Origin: Desulfuromonadaceae bacterium
GTDB taxonomy: Bacteria; Desulfobacterota; Desulfuromonadia; Geobacterales; Pseudopelobacteraceae
NCBI GenBank assembly: GCA_028687585.1
Contig: JAQTZV010000030.1
Coordinates: forward strand, 1 to 62,994
Length of the DNA: 62,994 nucleotides
Reading direction: 5' to 3'
Shown here: one piece after another, positions 52,639 to 62,141 of the stretch
How positions within the stretch are numbered: the stretch's first letter is position 1
How the letters are laid out: each line of letters begins with the position of its first letter
Translations under genes and position numbers: made by a program
The notes under the pieces: model-generated
What the model was told of the DNA's origin: nothing
Database searches by the model: none
What the model saw: the letters and a program-made list of their open reading frames with translations, nothing else

Positions 52639-53508
52639 ATGCGACATCTGAAACAGTTCCGGTTATCTTTTATCGTCTTCTTTTGTCTGCTCGCCGCCTG
52701 CGGCAGCGATTCACCAGCGCCTGTCTCACCGACACCGGTCAGTCTCCAGACGCAATATTCCAGCGCTGTTGCCGATGCACGCACAGCCGAGCCATCGGAA
52801 ATATCGCGCTACCTCACGCCGATTGCCAATGACAATCCCAATCTGCTCTGGGAAAACGGCGTAGTCGGGTCGCGACTGCTGGTGGTGACCTGGCTGGGAG
52901 ATGCGGGGAAATACTACAAATGCAGCGATCCTGGCGGTTGTATCGGCAACAGCTCCTGCATTGAAGGGGGCGAGTGTCCGACCTACAAATACGATTCCTG
53001 GGTGACGGTCGTGCCGGAGATCAAAAACTATTTCGGCGGCACAGCACCGCAACCGCTACGTATTGCCCAGTTGCTGGGATTGCCGCCCGAAGCCGCCACA
53101 GCTGGCAACCCTGGCGAGTATAAATACATGTTGGAGATGTGGGTTTCCCCCCATGACCTTTTCCGTCCCTGTCCCGACACGGAGATTTCTGATACGGCCT
53201 GCGAAACAAGCTTTCCAACAGATTCATTCCGGATGCTCGACCCGAACAACACAGTCAGGGCGACGGTAGGTCCTGAGTACGGCGTTTTCATGACCTACTC
53301 ATCCTGGTTCAATAATCAAAACAGCTATTCCTATACCATCGGTTCATCCCCGTACCCCTGGACCCGTCTCGGCTATACCTATGACTGGGGGGGCAGCAAT
53401 CATGTCGGGTTGAGCGAGTTTGTTCTGCATGGAAGAAAAGCTGATGCCTCAACCATTTCAGTCGGGATAAAGTCGGTCAAGACCACGGCGGAGTATTTTT
53501 CGCAATGA
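52639..53508 (+). CDS. lipoprotein of unknown function
   Basis: A 289-residue lipoprotein (lipobox LLAAC). Eight or so further cysteines (CSDPGGCIGNSSCIEGGECP, then CPDTEISDTAC) suggest disulfides or a metal site. It is rich in aromatic residues and ends NHVGLSEFVLHGRKADAS. No family is recognised. A diverged copy of its last 40 codons lies at 54888-55018. Confidence 0.75.
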   Translation: MRHLKQFRLSFIVFFCLLAACGSDSPAPVSPTPVSLQTQYSSAVADARTAEPSEISRYLTPIANDNPNLLWENGVVGSRLLVVTWLGDAGKYYKCSDPGGCIGNSSCIEGGECPTYKYDSWVTVVPEIKNYFGGTAPQPLRIAQLLGLPPEAATAGNPGEYKYMLEMWVSPHDLFRPCPDTEISDTACETSFPTDSFRMLDPNNTVRATVGPEYGVFMTYSSWFNNQNSYSYTIGSSPYPWTRLGYTYDWGGSNHVGLSEFVLHGRKADASTISVGIKSVKTTAEYFSQ

Positions 53509-53618
53509 CACAATAAAACTTTAGATTGTTTTACGGTATGGTAACAACCGGTACCTACCGGCGCCGGTCATTACCCAATTGTCAGGGAAATTTTTACTTC
53601 GAGGAAAGGATAAAGGAG

Positions 53619-54671
53619 ATGCACAACATAAACGTTTTTCAAGCTGACGCGGGTAGTGTTAAAAGCAGATGTACAATCACCCTCATCGTTGCTGTTGTAC
53701 TTCATCTTTTTGTAATCCTGTCATGTGCCGAGGACAAGATAATCGTAATCGGTCATAAAAGCCCCGATACCGATGCGGTCGTCTCGGCAATAACCTATGC
53801 CAACTTGAAGAACATTCTGGGTATGAAAGAAGCCTCCCCTGCCGTCGCCGGGAATCTCAACAATGAGACCAGGTTTGTGCTGGATTACTTCAAGGTTCCG
53901 TATCCTGAATTGATCACTGACTGCCAAACCCACTGTAACAAGGTAATCCTTGTAGATCACAACGACATGGCTCAGACGGTGGATCATCTCTCCATGGAGA
54001 GTGTTGTTGAAGTATTAGACCACCACAGGATCGGCGGCCTTACCACCGGCACGGCCATTTTTTTTCTCAATGAGCCGGCAGGGGCGACTGCAGGAATCAT
54101 CGCGAATCTTTACGAGCAGAACCGAGTTCCCCTCAGCAGGGAAATGGCCGGGTTGCTGATGTCCGCAATCCTGAGTGATACGGTTTTATTCAAGTCGCCG
54201 ACAACAACACCGCGTGATAAAGCTGCAGTGGCAAAACTGGCCGCGATTGCGGGCATCGACGAACCGATGAAGTTCGGCATGGAGCTGTTCAGAGTCAAAA
54301 GCAATATCGCGGCCCGACCTGCCCGCGAGCTTGTCACGGGGGACATCAAAACGTTCAATTTCAATGGCATCAAGGCGATGGTGGGTCAGATTGAGGTTAT
54401 GGATTTGAATGATATTGCCCCCAGGAGAGCTGCAATTCTGGAAGAAATGAACAAAATCAAGGATTCAGAGAAGCTGGACATGGTTGTAATGATGCTGACC
54501 GATGTTATGAAGGAGGCCAGTGACCTCCTTTTTGTGGGAACTGCGGCTTCAGCCCACGGCTTCGAGAAGGCGTTCGCCGGCCGAATAATTGACAACTCCA
54601 TTTTCCGGGATAAAATTCTGTCAAGAAAGTTGCAGGTAGTCCCGCCACTGGACGGTGCTTTCAAAAAATGA
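53619..54671 (+). CDS. ppaC: exported family II inorganic pyrophosphatase
   Basis: A 350-residue DHH-superfamily enzyme that hydrolyses pyrophosphate with manganese. The ATG at 53619 has AAAGGAG before it. Motifs: GHKSPDTDAV, LVDHNDMAQ, VLDHHRIG and the C-terminal SRKLQVVP of family II enzymes. The N-terminus has a hydrophobic stretch ending ILSC, a lipobox, so the enzyme appears to be anchored in the envelope, unlike the usual cytoplasmic form. Confidence 0.88.
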   Translation: MHNINVFQADAGSVKSRCTITLIVAVVLHLFVILSCAEDKIIVIGHKSPDTDAVVSAITYANLKNILGMKEASPAVAGNLNNETRFVLDYFKVPYPELITDCQTHCNKVILVDHNDMAQTVDHLSMESVVEVLDHHRIGGLTTGTAIFFLNEPAGATAGIIANLYEQNRVPLSREMAGLLMSAILSDTVLFKSPTTTPRDKAAVAKLAAIAGIDEPMKFGMELFRVKSNIAARPARELVTGDIKTFNFNGIKAMVGQIEVMDLNDIAPRRAAILEEMNKIKDSEKLDMVVMMLTDVMKEASDLLFVGTAASAHGFEKAFAGRIIDNSIFRDKILSRKLQVVPPLDGAFKK

Positions 54672-54750
54672 ACATGCCTGTCAGATTGTTCAAATTGAGT
54701 AAAACCCCTGTTTCATAAAGTATATAGTTCCATTGGTAACTTGGGCAACT

Positions 54751-54876
54751 ATCTGGATAGAGGCGAATGGCGCGAAAATCGGCTTGATGGTTATGATGCC
54801 GACAGGGATGGTCGAGGTATCATCCTGCGTTCTACTCGACAACATCAAGGCGGGGTAGAAGGTCAAAAAAAGGTGT
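54751..54876 (+). repeat. degenerate duplicate of the decarboxylase-gene 3' part
   Basis: About 125 bases closely match 58625-58750 within the phosphatidylserine-decarboxylase-family gene, including GAAAATCGGCTTGATGGTTA (20 identical bases). The copy has an in-frame stop (GGGTAG) and no upstream gene. It is a fragment left by duplication or recombination. Confidence 0.8.
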
Positions 54877-54887
54877 AAGCCCGTTCT

Positions 54888-55018
54888 GCCTGCGACTGAG
54901 TGGCAGCAATCATGTCGGCCTGAGCTGGTTTGTTCTGCACGGCAGAAAAGAGAATGGCTCGACCATTTTGATCGGGATTGCGTTGGTCAAGACCACAACG
55001 GAATATTTTGCGCATGAA
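54888..55018 (+). repeat. degenerate duplicate of the 52639-53508 gene 3' end
   Basis: About 130 bases match 53380-53508, sharing GGCAGCAATCATGTCGG and GTCAAGACCAC with scattered substitutions. It directly follows the decarboxylase fragment, so in an ancestral or donor locus the two genes were probably neighbours. Confidence 0.8.
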
Positions 55019-55071
55019 CGAGTTTGAGCACCAACCTCTCGTAGAGGATATTTCAATACAAGGAGAATTCT

Positions 55072-55773
55072 ATGAAAGGGTTGTTACTGCTCTTCGCGAT
55101 GATTGTAACAGTGGCAGGGTTAAGTGCATGTGGCGATAGCGGGACACCTGCGGCAACGGCAACACCAACCGGAACCGTTGTTGATTTGACAGCATTCAAA
55201 AATTTGCAACAGGGTATTGCGGCAGCGGATTCACAGTTACAGTTTTCTCTTGCCGGGTCTGATAATCAAGGCGCTGAGTACTCGGGCACGTATACACTGA
55301 TTTCAGACGGGACTGTTTCGTTTGAAGGCGACAACAGACGGAAATCCCGTCAAATATTTACAACACAACGTGGTAGCGATGCTCCGGTAACCTCTGTCAC
55401 TACACGCTACTTCGACGATCCCACCGGTGCTTTCTACAAAGCGGTTTCCGACGCGGGTGTTGTATCCACACCAGCAGGCACGAACCTGGCTACAGCCGCA
55501 ATTCCTGCTTCTGCGAAAGTCGGTGACTTCGGAACAATCCGTTCAGTATTTAACAGTGATGGTACTTCATATACCTTTTCATGGTCATTAAATGCTGATG
55601 TAGATGGGGCTTCCAAGCTCGATATCAGCTTCTTCAGAACAGGTACCGATACAATATCGGGTGGGATAGAGGTTACGACGATCTATTTGGATGCCAATGG
55701 CAAACCGATAAAAATAGAACTTTTCCTGAGGACAGACACCATGAGAATGATCTTATCCGGCACAAGGGTGTAA
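55072..55773 (+). CDS. lipoprotein of unknown function
   Basis: A 233-residue lipoprotein (lipobox GLSAC, with Ala/Pro/Thr-rich linker). The rest is beta-rich with alternating polar and hydrophobic residues (FSLAGSDNQGAEYSGTYTLI). AAGGAG precedes the start. No enzymatic motif is seen. It may be a binding or structural partner of the neighbouring enzymes. Confidence 0.7.
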   Translation: MKGLLLLFAMIVTVAGLSACGDSGTPAATATPTGTVVDLTAFKNLQQGIAAADSQLQFSLAGSDNQGAEYSGTYTLISDGTVSFEGDNRRKSRQIFTTQRGSDAPVTSVTTRYFDDPTGAFYKAVSDAGVVSTPAGTNLATAAIPASAKVGDFGTIRSVFNSDGTSYTFSWSLNADVDGASKLDISFFRTGTDTISGGIEVTTIYLDANGKPIKIELFLRTDTMRMILSGTRV

Positions 55774-56057
55774 ATTCTCTTGAATAACAAGGATATACAT
55801 CCTACCCCAGAAACCGCACCGCACCGCACCGCGCCGCGTCTTCACGTTGTGAACTACCGTTACAGCCCCTTCCCTTGAGCTCCAGCACCTGCTTGACCGG
55901 TTGGGGCTCACTGCAGATGCTACAACGGATAGAGGAACCATTGCATCACGATTGCGGAGATTATGAATCTGAAACTTGAAGTTATCCAGACACGTGGTAT
56001 CTCCATTGATGCCTCGAAGATGACGCAGAACATCACGTAAAAGAATAAGGGGGGCGT
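55774..56057. other. 284-base gap with a CCGCA repeat and gene debris
   Basis: CCGCACCGCACCGCACCGCG is a short tandem repeat at about 55809-55836. The next bases encode LQHLLDRLGLTADATTDRG, then a stop, which reads like the C-terminal end of a lost protein. No intact gene. Confidence 0.4.
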
Positions 56058-57626
56058 ATGTCGTTTCGTAACGTATTTTCACTTGTTTCCGTGACACTGC
56101 TCACTACGTCGCAAATATTTGGCTGTGCGCCGCTGCAGATGCAGTCAAAAGGAGTGATTGGGCGCGTGCAGCTTGCTGATGCAGTGGTAACATTGCCGGT
56201 TCCGGCAGTCTGGAAAAATTTCCAGGACATTACCCAGGTACCGCGTCCGTCGCACCATGAGGGTAAGGCCACGGCATTCGTGGCTGATTTTGGCCGCAGG
56301 TTGGGACTTGAAACAGTTGTCGATGCCGTTGGCAATGTCGTCATTCACAAACCGGCCACATCCGGCATGGAGAATTCGCCCGTTGTGGTGCTTCAGGCAC
56401 ATCTGGATATGGTTCCGCAAAAAACATCCGCCTCCACCCATAATTTTGAGACAGATTCGATACGTGCATATGTCGAGGATGGCTGGATTCACGCTGACGG
56501 CACAACGCTTGGCGCGGATGATGGCATAGGCGTAGCACTCATCATGGCAATTCTTCAAGCAGAAACGATAGTCCATGGCCCACTCGAAGCACTCTTTACT
56601 GTCAACGAGGAAGACGGTTTCACCGGCGTTAACGCCCTGGCAACCGATGCCTTGCACGGCAGGAACTTTATAAATGTCGACAACGAAGTCGAAGGTCAGT
56701 TTCTGGTCAGCAGTGCCGGCGCCGTTTATGTAGAAGCCCGGGAGACATATTCCGAAATTCCCACTCCGGACGGCATGACCGGGCTCCAGGTAACCATTGA
56801 CGACCTGCTCGGCGGTCATTCCGGTATCGACATCAACAAGGGGCGGGCCAGTGCCCATCAACTGATGGCACGACTGCTGGTTAATGCCCCCGCAGAGTTC
56901 GGCGTTCGGCTCGCGAATCTGGCAGGCGGAAACATGCGCAACGCAATTCCGCGCGTAACTACTGTTATTGTCGCTCTTCCGGCCGATCAGACAGCCGCTT
57001 TCAGCTCATATGTGCATGACTTCAAAGCTACCGTGGCGAACGAACTGGGGGCCGCCGATCCGGGCCTGACCGTTACGATAACTCCAGTCAGTCTCCCGGC
57101 AAAAGTGATGGACACGACAGCGCAGCAGGCACTGATCGCTGCTGTCTATGCCGCCCCACAGGGAGTGTTTCGCATGAGTGCAGATGTGCCGGGAATGGTG
57201 GAAACCTCCGGCAACATCGGCATACTAACCATAGACAACGGCCAGTTTTCCGCCAGCGTTTACGTGCGCAGCGCCCTTGATCCGGAGCGTGATGCCGAGG
57301 CACAGCGTTTTATCACGGTCTTTAAAGATGCCGGTGCCACGGTCACTCTTAACGGAGCCTATTCCAGTTGGCCGCCCAACCCGAATTCGGCGTTGTTAGG
57401 GTTGATGAAGGGAGTTTACAAGCATTTGTACGGCAAGGAACCGGCGGTAGCTGCCATCCATGCCGGACTGGAGACCAGTGTGGTCGGGGTGAAATATTCT
57501 GGAATGGACATGATTTCGATCGGCCCGACGATTCAAAACGTCCACTCGCCGGACGAACGACTGGAGGTGGCAACGGTGAAAAAGGCGTACGATCTGATCG
57601 TGGCAACGCTGGCTCAGATTAAATAG
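56058..57626 (+). CDS. pepD: exported Xaa-His dipeptidase (PepD family)
   Basis: A 522-residue M20-family peptidase. An N-terminal signal ends with the lipobox-like IFGC. Zinc ligands and catalytic acids are in LQAHLDMVP, GADDGIGVA, NEEDGFTG, NVDNEVEG and the final QNVHSPDERLEV. PepD removes N-terminal residues from Xaa-His dipeptides such as carnosine and is normally cytoplasmic. An envelope location would release histidine outside the cell membrane. Confidence 0.9.
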   Translation: MSFRNVFSLVSVTLLTTSQIFGCAPLQMQSKGVIGRVQLADAVVTLPVPAVWKNFQDITQVPRPSHHEGKATAFVADFGRRLGLETVVDAVGNVVIHKPATSGMENSPVVVLQAHLDMVPQKTSASTHNFETDSIRAYVEDGWIHADGTTLGADDGIGVALIMAILQAETIVHGPLEALFTVNEEDGFTGVNALATDALHGRNFINVDNEVEGQFLVSSAGAVYVEARETYSEIPTPDGMTGLQVTIDDLLGGHSGIDINKGRASAHQLMARLLVNAPAEFGVRLANLAGGNMRNAIPRVTTVIVALPADQTAAFSSYVHDFKATVANELGAADPGLTVTITPVSLPAKVMDTTAQQALIAAVYAAPQGVFRMSADVPGMVETSGNIGILTIDNGQFSASVYVRSALDPERDAEAQRFITVFKDAGATVTLNGAYSSWPPNPNSALLGLMKGVYKHLYGKEPAVAAIHAGLETSVVGVKYSGMDMISIGPTIQNVHSPDERLEVATVKKAYDLIVATLAQIK

Positions 57627-57655
57627 GACAAATTGCATCATATCGGAGGTTTTCT

Positions 57656-58882
57656 ATGCAAAGGCTGTTTCGAGCAAAGATATTTATATTGTGGTTAGTG
57701 GCGGTGGTTTTATCTATTCAGATCGCGTATGGCGCAGGAGCTAATGAGGCGTGTAATCTTCAGCAGGCAAAGCTGAAACCATCGATCAGCGAGCTGAAAG
57801 CATTGATAGACACGGACCCCGTGGTGCGGATGTATTTTACGCAAATGATTGATCAGGTGCCCGGATACTATAAACAAAAGCCGAATATCACTCTCACCGG
57901 CGTTGATCAGATGCTCTGCCTGATAAATGCTGCCATGGACAGCGCACCGGTATACGAAGATAACGATCTGGCAGGTTTTCCAATCAACTCTATTGTCAAC
58001 TGGACGATGGGGGTACCGGCCGGTTTTGCCGTCTACCGCAACGACAAGGTAAATGCGGTGTTTCGGAAGATCCTGGACGAATACGGTTCTTACCTGAACA
58101 GTCCGGCATCACGTTCCGTTTTTAACGACTCCCCAGACGGCTGGAAGTCAAAAGCTGCGATTGCAAAGCTGGGGATGGATCAGTATCAGTATGATCCGAA
58201 CGATACCTACTGGGGATTCAAATCCTGGAATGATTTTTTCATCAGAAAGCTCAAGCCCGGCATGCGGCCGATTGCAGAGCCTGATAACAACAAAGTGATA
58301 GTCAGCGCGGCTGATTCCGGTGTGTACAAAATTCAGAGTAATGTAAAAAAACAGGACTGGTTCTGGTTAAAATCTCAACCATACTCACTGAATGACATGC
58401 TGGATAATGACCAGGCCATGGTAGATAAATTTGTGGATGGTGACATCTATCAGGCATTTCTGTCAGCCACAAAGTACCACCGGTGGCACAGCCCGGTTTC
58501 CGGCACCATCAAAAAGGCCTACATCAAGCAGGGGAGCTACTACTCCGCTGCAGAATCATGGGGAATGGATCCTGCCAGTCCCAATGACTCGCAGGGATAC
58601 ATCGCTCACGTGGCGACACGGGCAATCATCTACATAGAGGCGGATGACCCGAAAATCGGCTTGATGGTTATGATGCCGATCGGGATGGCTGAGGTGTCAT
58701 CCTGTGTTCTGCTCGACAACATAAAGGCGGGGTACAAGGTCAAAAAAGGTGAAGAGCTCGGTTATTTCCAATACGGCGGTTCCACCCATTGCCTCATTTT
58801 CAGACCCGGGGTCATCAAGGAATTCAACGTACAGGTTGGTCAGGATGTAAAGATGGGGCAGGCCATAGCCGTCGCGAATTAG
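57656..58882 (+). CDS. secreted phosphatidylserine-decarboxylase-family enzyme
   Basis: A 408-residue protein with a signal peptide ending near AYGAG (about residue 26) and GGAGG before the ATG. The N-terminal domain resembles the PSDC domain (GFPINSIVNWTMGVPAGF). The decarboxylase domain begins WNDFFIRKLKPGMRPI and has the self-cleaving GGST motif at about 374-377, which forms the pyruvoyl cofactor. PSDC-PSD proteins include amino-acid decarboxylases such as fungal tryptophan decarboxylases as well as lipid enzymes, so the substrate is uncertain. No lipobox. Confidence 0.8.
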   Translation: MQRLFRAKIFILWLVAVVLSIQIAYGAGANEACNLQQAKLKPSISELKALIDTDPVVRMYFTQMIDQVPGYYKQKPNITLTGVDQMLCLINAAMDSAPVYEDNDLAGFPINSIVNWTMGVPAGFAVYRNDKVNAVFRKILDEYGSYLNSPASRSVFNDSPDGWKSKAAIAKLGMDQYQYDPNDTYWGFKSWNDFFIRKLKPGMRPIAEPDNNKVIVSAADSGVYKIQSNVKKQDWFWLKSQPYSLNDMLDNDQAMVDKFVDGDIYQAFLSATKYHRWHSPVSGTIKKAYIKQGSYYSAAESWGMDPASPNDSQGYIAHVATRAIIYIEADDPKIGLMVMMPIGMAEVSSCVLLDNIKAGYKVKKGEELGYFQYGGSTHCLIFRPGVIKEFNVQVGQDVKMGQAIAVAN

Positions 58883-58947
58883 CCCGTACTTGTGCATCAG
58901 GCCATCCTGAAATTGTCTCCATTTGAACATGTCATGGGAGTAACTGC

Positions 58948-59109
58948 ATGACATCTGATCTAAGTACCACCTACCTGGGCGTTAAATTTCGAAATCCCTT
59001 CATCCTGGCTTCCACCCCACCAACTGCCACCGGTGACAAGGTGCGGCGAGCCTTTGAAGCGGGCTGGGGCGGAGCGGTTTTTAAAAGAAGTGTTGTTTTA
59101 TCAAATTGA
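58948..59109 (+). pseudogene. dihydropyrimidine dehydrogenase (PreA) N-terminal remnant
   Basis: A 53-residue ORF reading MTSDLSTTYLGVKFRNPFIL, then ASTPPTATGDKVRRAFEAGW and GGAVFK, the opening of PreA/DHODH-type dihydropyrimidine dehydrogenase. It ends abruptly; the FMN and Fe-S parts are missing. The next gene starts 14 bases later, so the rest was deleted. Confidence 0.78.
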
Positions 59110-59123
59110 CACAGGAGAATTCG

Positions 59124-62100
59124 ATGCAATGTATTTCTTGGAAGAGTATTTCACTTACCGTTCTTTTTTTTGTGCTCTGTGGTTGTAGTAGTGGCGACGG
59201 TGGAGGTGACGGAGGGACTCAGGGCTCATCTCAGTTTTTGCCCAACATGAACCAAAAAATTACGCCGCTTGCGGTTCCATATTCCACGTTTGAAACATTA
59301 AATTCAAATCTTCCCGGCATGCCGGAATGGCTGGCCGGTCAAGCGGTCACTACCGTGGTAAGTCCGGACAGCAAGACACTGCTTGTTCTGACGAGCGGAT
59401 ATAACCGCGTCTACACCGCTACTCCCAGTTCCCCCTATCCATGGTACACACCGGACTCAAATGAGTATGTGTTCGTCTACGATATTTCCGCACAATCGCC
59501 GATCAAAAAGCAAGTGTTGAAGGTCCCCAATACCTACAACGGGATTGTCTTTGATCCGTCCGGCAAGGCGTTTTACGTCGCTGGCGGTGCCGATGACAAT
59601 GTCCACGTCTTTACCCGGATTGCCGAAGGTAAGTGGGGGGAGGCTGCATCTCCGCTATCCTTGGGTCATAACAAACTGGGCAATGGTATCGGCGTGAAAC
59701 AGCCTGATTCCGGGTCAAATCTTGTGAGCGTAAACACACAAGTCGCGGTGCTGCCGTGCGCCGCCGGCGTAGCAATTTCTTCCGACGGCAAGACGATGGT
59801 AGTGGCAAATTATTACAATGATTCGATCACGGTGTTCAGGGGAGGCTTGAACAACTGGTCTGCGGGAATCAACCATGACTTGCGCCCCGGCAAAAGCGGC
59901 GGGACTGTCGGCGATCCCGGAGGTTCATATCCGTTCTGGGTCGCGGTGAAGGGTACTGAGGCGGCCGGAACGGCGACTGCGTATGTGTCGAGTATCCGTG
60001 ATCGCGAGATAGTTGTGGTTAACCTGAACAATACACCTTCAGTGATAACCCGGATTAAAGTGCAGGGCAAACCGAACAAGATGACGATGAACCATTTACA
60101 GACGCGCCTGTATGTTGTTGAAGATCAGACCGATACGGTTGATGTCATCGACACTGCGACGAACGCGATCGTCGAAACCATCCCGGTAATTGCTCCTGCG
60201 TCAGTTATGCCGGACTCGCTGAAAGAGTACCGCGGCGCCAATTCCAACAGCGCAACACTCTCTCCAGATGAGACCCGACTCTTCGTGACAAATGGTAATC
60301 TGAATTGTGTCGCCGTGGTTACCTTGAATGGTGCAACGGCCGCCAGCAAGGTCATTGGACTTATTCCGACCGGCTGGTACCCGAATTCTGTCAGTTTCAA
60401 CGGTGACGGCACCTGGATGTACGTTGTCAACGGGAAGTCCGCAACCGGTGCGAATCCCGAATTCCGTTATAGTTCCGGTCCGCCGACTCACACAAATGGC
60501 TGGCTGGCAAATCAGTATAATCCCCAGTTGATCAAGGCAGGCCTCCAGAGTTTCCCGCTTCCGGGCACAACGCAGCTGACGACGCTGACCACGCAGGTAG
60601 CCACAAACAACCGCTTTTCCTATACCGATAGCGCCACCGATATCGCGATTATGGCAGCGGTGCGCCAAAAAATTAAACATGTTATCTTCATCATCAAGGA
60701 AAACCGGACCTATGACCAGATTCTCGGTGACCTGGAAGTTGGCAATGGCGATCCTGATCTCGCAGAGTTTGGTAAGGCGTACACGCCGAGCCAGCACCAG
60801 CTGGCGCGCCAATTCGTCACACTTGACAACTTCTACGCGACCTCAGAGACCAGCAATGACGGCTGGCCCTGGACTGTTTCAGCCCGCGCTCCCGATGTAA
60901 TTGAGCGCCAGTTTCCGGTGACCTACGCGGGGCGTGGCCTCAGCTTGGATAGCGAAGGCCTGAATCGCAGTGTGAACGTTTCCATCCCGAGTTCATATGT
61001 TCGTAATGCCGCCAATAACCTCTCTCCAGATGATCCGGACCTGTTGCCGGGCCAGAGCAACGTGGCTGCGCCGGATGGGCCTCCGCCGGAATATGAACTG
61101 GATAAAGGATATATATGGGACTCCGCTCTTAAAAAGGGGCTCTCTGTTCGCAACTACGGCTTCTTTGTTGATGTGACCCGCTACGCATTCCCCCCTGGCG
61201 ACCCCAACAGCGTTCCTCTGGATCCTGCGCCGTTCGACAGTGGCAGGATTGTTGCCATTCCTGCCAGTGCTTCCCTCGCTCCGTATACTGATCAGTACTT
61301 CCGCGGTTTCGACAACGCGTATCCCGATTATTACCGATATACAGAGTGGGAGAGAGAGTTCGAACTTTACGAAACCAGCGGCGATCTTCCTGCACTGAGC
61401 CTTGTGCGCTTTATGCACGATCACACCGGAAGTTTCAGCACTGCGATCGACGGCGTCAATACTCCGGAGATACAGCAGGCCGATAATGACTATGCCGTCG
61501 GCCTGCTTGTTGAGAAAATTTCACAGAGCCCCAAGTACAAGGATAATACGCTGATATTTATCATTGAAGATGATGCCCAGGATGGCGGCGACCATATCGA
61601 TTCGCACCGCACGGTTGCCTTTATAGTGGGGGCCTATGTGAAGCAGGGCGTCGTGGTCTCCTCACAGTACAATACAGTCAACTTCCTGCGCACAATTGAA
61701 GAGGTGTTAGGCCTCAAGCCAATGAACATGAACGATGCGCTCGCGCGGCCCATGACCGATATTTTCAATTTGGCCGATCTCACCAGCGGGACGCCAAAGT
61801 CGTGGGCTTTTAAAGCACTTTCTGCACAGATTCTTAATGGCACGACTCTGCCGCCATTTCTGGACAAATCTCCCAGCAAATCAGCTCGTCTGAATGCACC
61901 AAAACCGACACATGATGCAAAGTATTGGGCACGGGTTACGAAGGGAATGGACTTTACGTCCGAGGACAAGTTTGATTTTGCTGCCTACAACCGTATCCTC
62001 TGGAAGGGCTTGATGGGCAACAAACCATATCCTGTTGACCGGACAGGGAAAGACCTTCGCCAGAACAGATCGGAGTTACTTGCGCGGTACGAGAGGTCAT

Positions 62101-62141
62101 TGAAAAACAACGTCAAGCAAACAAAGATGGCACCAAAGTAA
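59124..62141 (+). CDS. YncE-like beta-propeller and phosphoesterase fusion lipoprotein
   Basis: A 1005-residue lipoprotein (lipobox LCGC, followed by a Gly/Asp-rich linker). The first 500 residues are a seven-bladed YncE-type propeller with repeats such as SPDSKTLLVL, SSDGKTMVVAN and SPDETRLFVTN. From about 510 it is an acid-phosphatase/phospholipase C-like phosphoesterase (KHVIFIIKENRTYDQILGD, then FIIEDDAQDGGDHIDSHRTV). It probably cleaves phosphodiesters or monoesters at the cell surface. Confidence 0.88.
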   Translation: MQCISWKSISLTVLFFVLCGCSSGDGGGDGGTQGSSQFLPNMNQKITPLAVPYSTFETLNSNLPGMPEWLAGQAVTTVVSPDSKTLLVLTSGYNRVYTATPSSPYPWYTPDSNEYVFVYDISAQSPIKKQVLKVPNTYNGIVFDPSGKAFYVAGGADDNVHVFTRIAEGKWGEAASPLSLGHNKLGNGIGVKQPDSGSNLVSVNTQVAVLPCAAGVAISSDGKTMVVANYYNDSITVFRGGLNNWSAGINHDLRPGKSGGTVGDPGGSYPFWVAVKGTEAAGTATAYVSSIRDREIVVVNLNNTPSVITRIKVQGKPNKMTMNHLQTRLYVVEDQTDTVDVIDTATNAIVETIPVIAPASVMPDSLKEYRGANSNSATLSPDETRLFVTNGNLNCVAVVTLNGATAASKVIGLIPTGWYPNSVSFNGDGTWMYVVNGKSATGANPEFRYSSGPPTHTNGWLANQYNPQLIKAGLQSFPLPGTTQLTTLTTQVATNNRFSYTDSATDIAIMAAVRQKIKHVIFIIKENRTYDQILGDLEVGNGDPDLAEFGKAYTPSQHQLARQFVTLDNFYATSETSNDGWPWTVSARAPDVIERQFPVTYAGRGLSLDSEGLNRSVNVSIPSSYVRNAANNLSPDDPDLLPGQSNVAAPDGPPPEYELDKGYIWDSALKKGLSVRNYGFFVDVTRYAFPPGDPNSVPLDPAPFDSGRIVAIPASASLAPYTDQYFRGFDNAYPDYYRYTEWEREFELYETSGDLPALSLVRFMHDHTGSFSTAIDGVNTPEIQQADNDYAVGLLVEKISQSPKYKDNTLIFIIEDDAQDGGDHIDSHRTVAFIVGAYVKQGVVVSSQYNTVNFLRTIEEVLGLKPMNMNDALARPMTDIFNLADLTSGTPKSWAFKALSAQILNGTTLPPFLDKSPSKSARLNAPKPTHDAKYWARVTKGMDFTSEDKFDFAAYNRILWKGLMGNKPYPVDRTGKDLRQNRSELLARYERSLKNNVKQTKMAPK

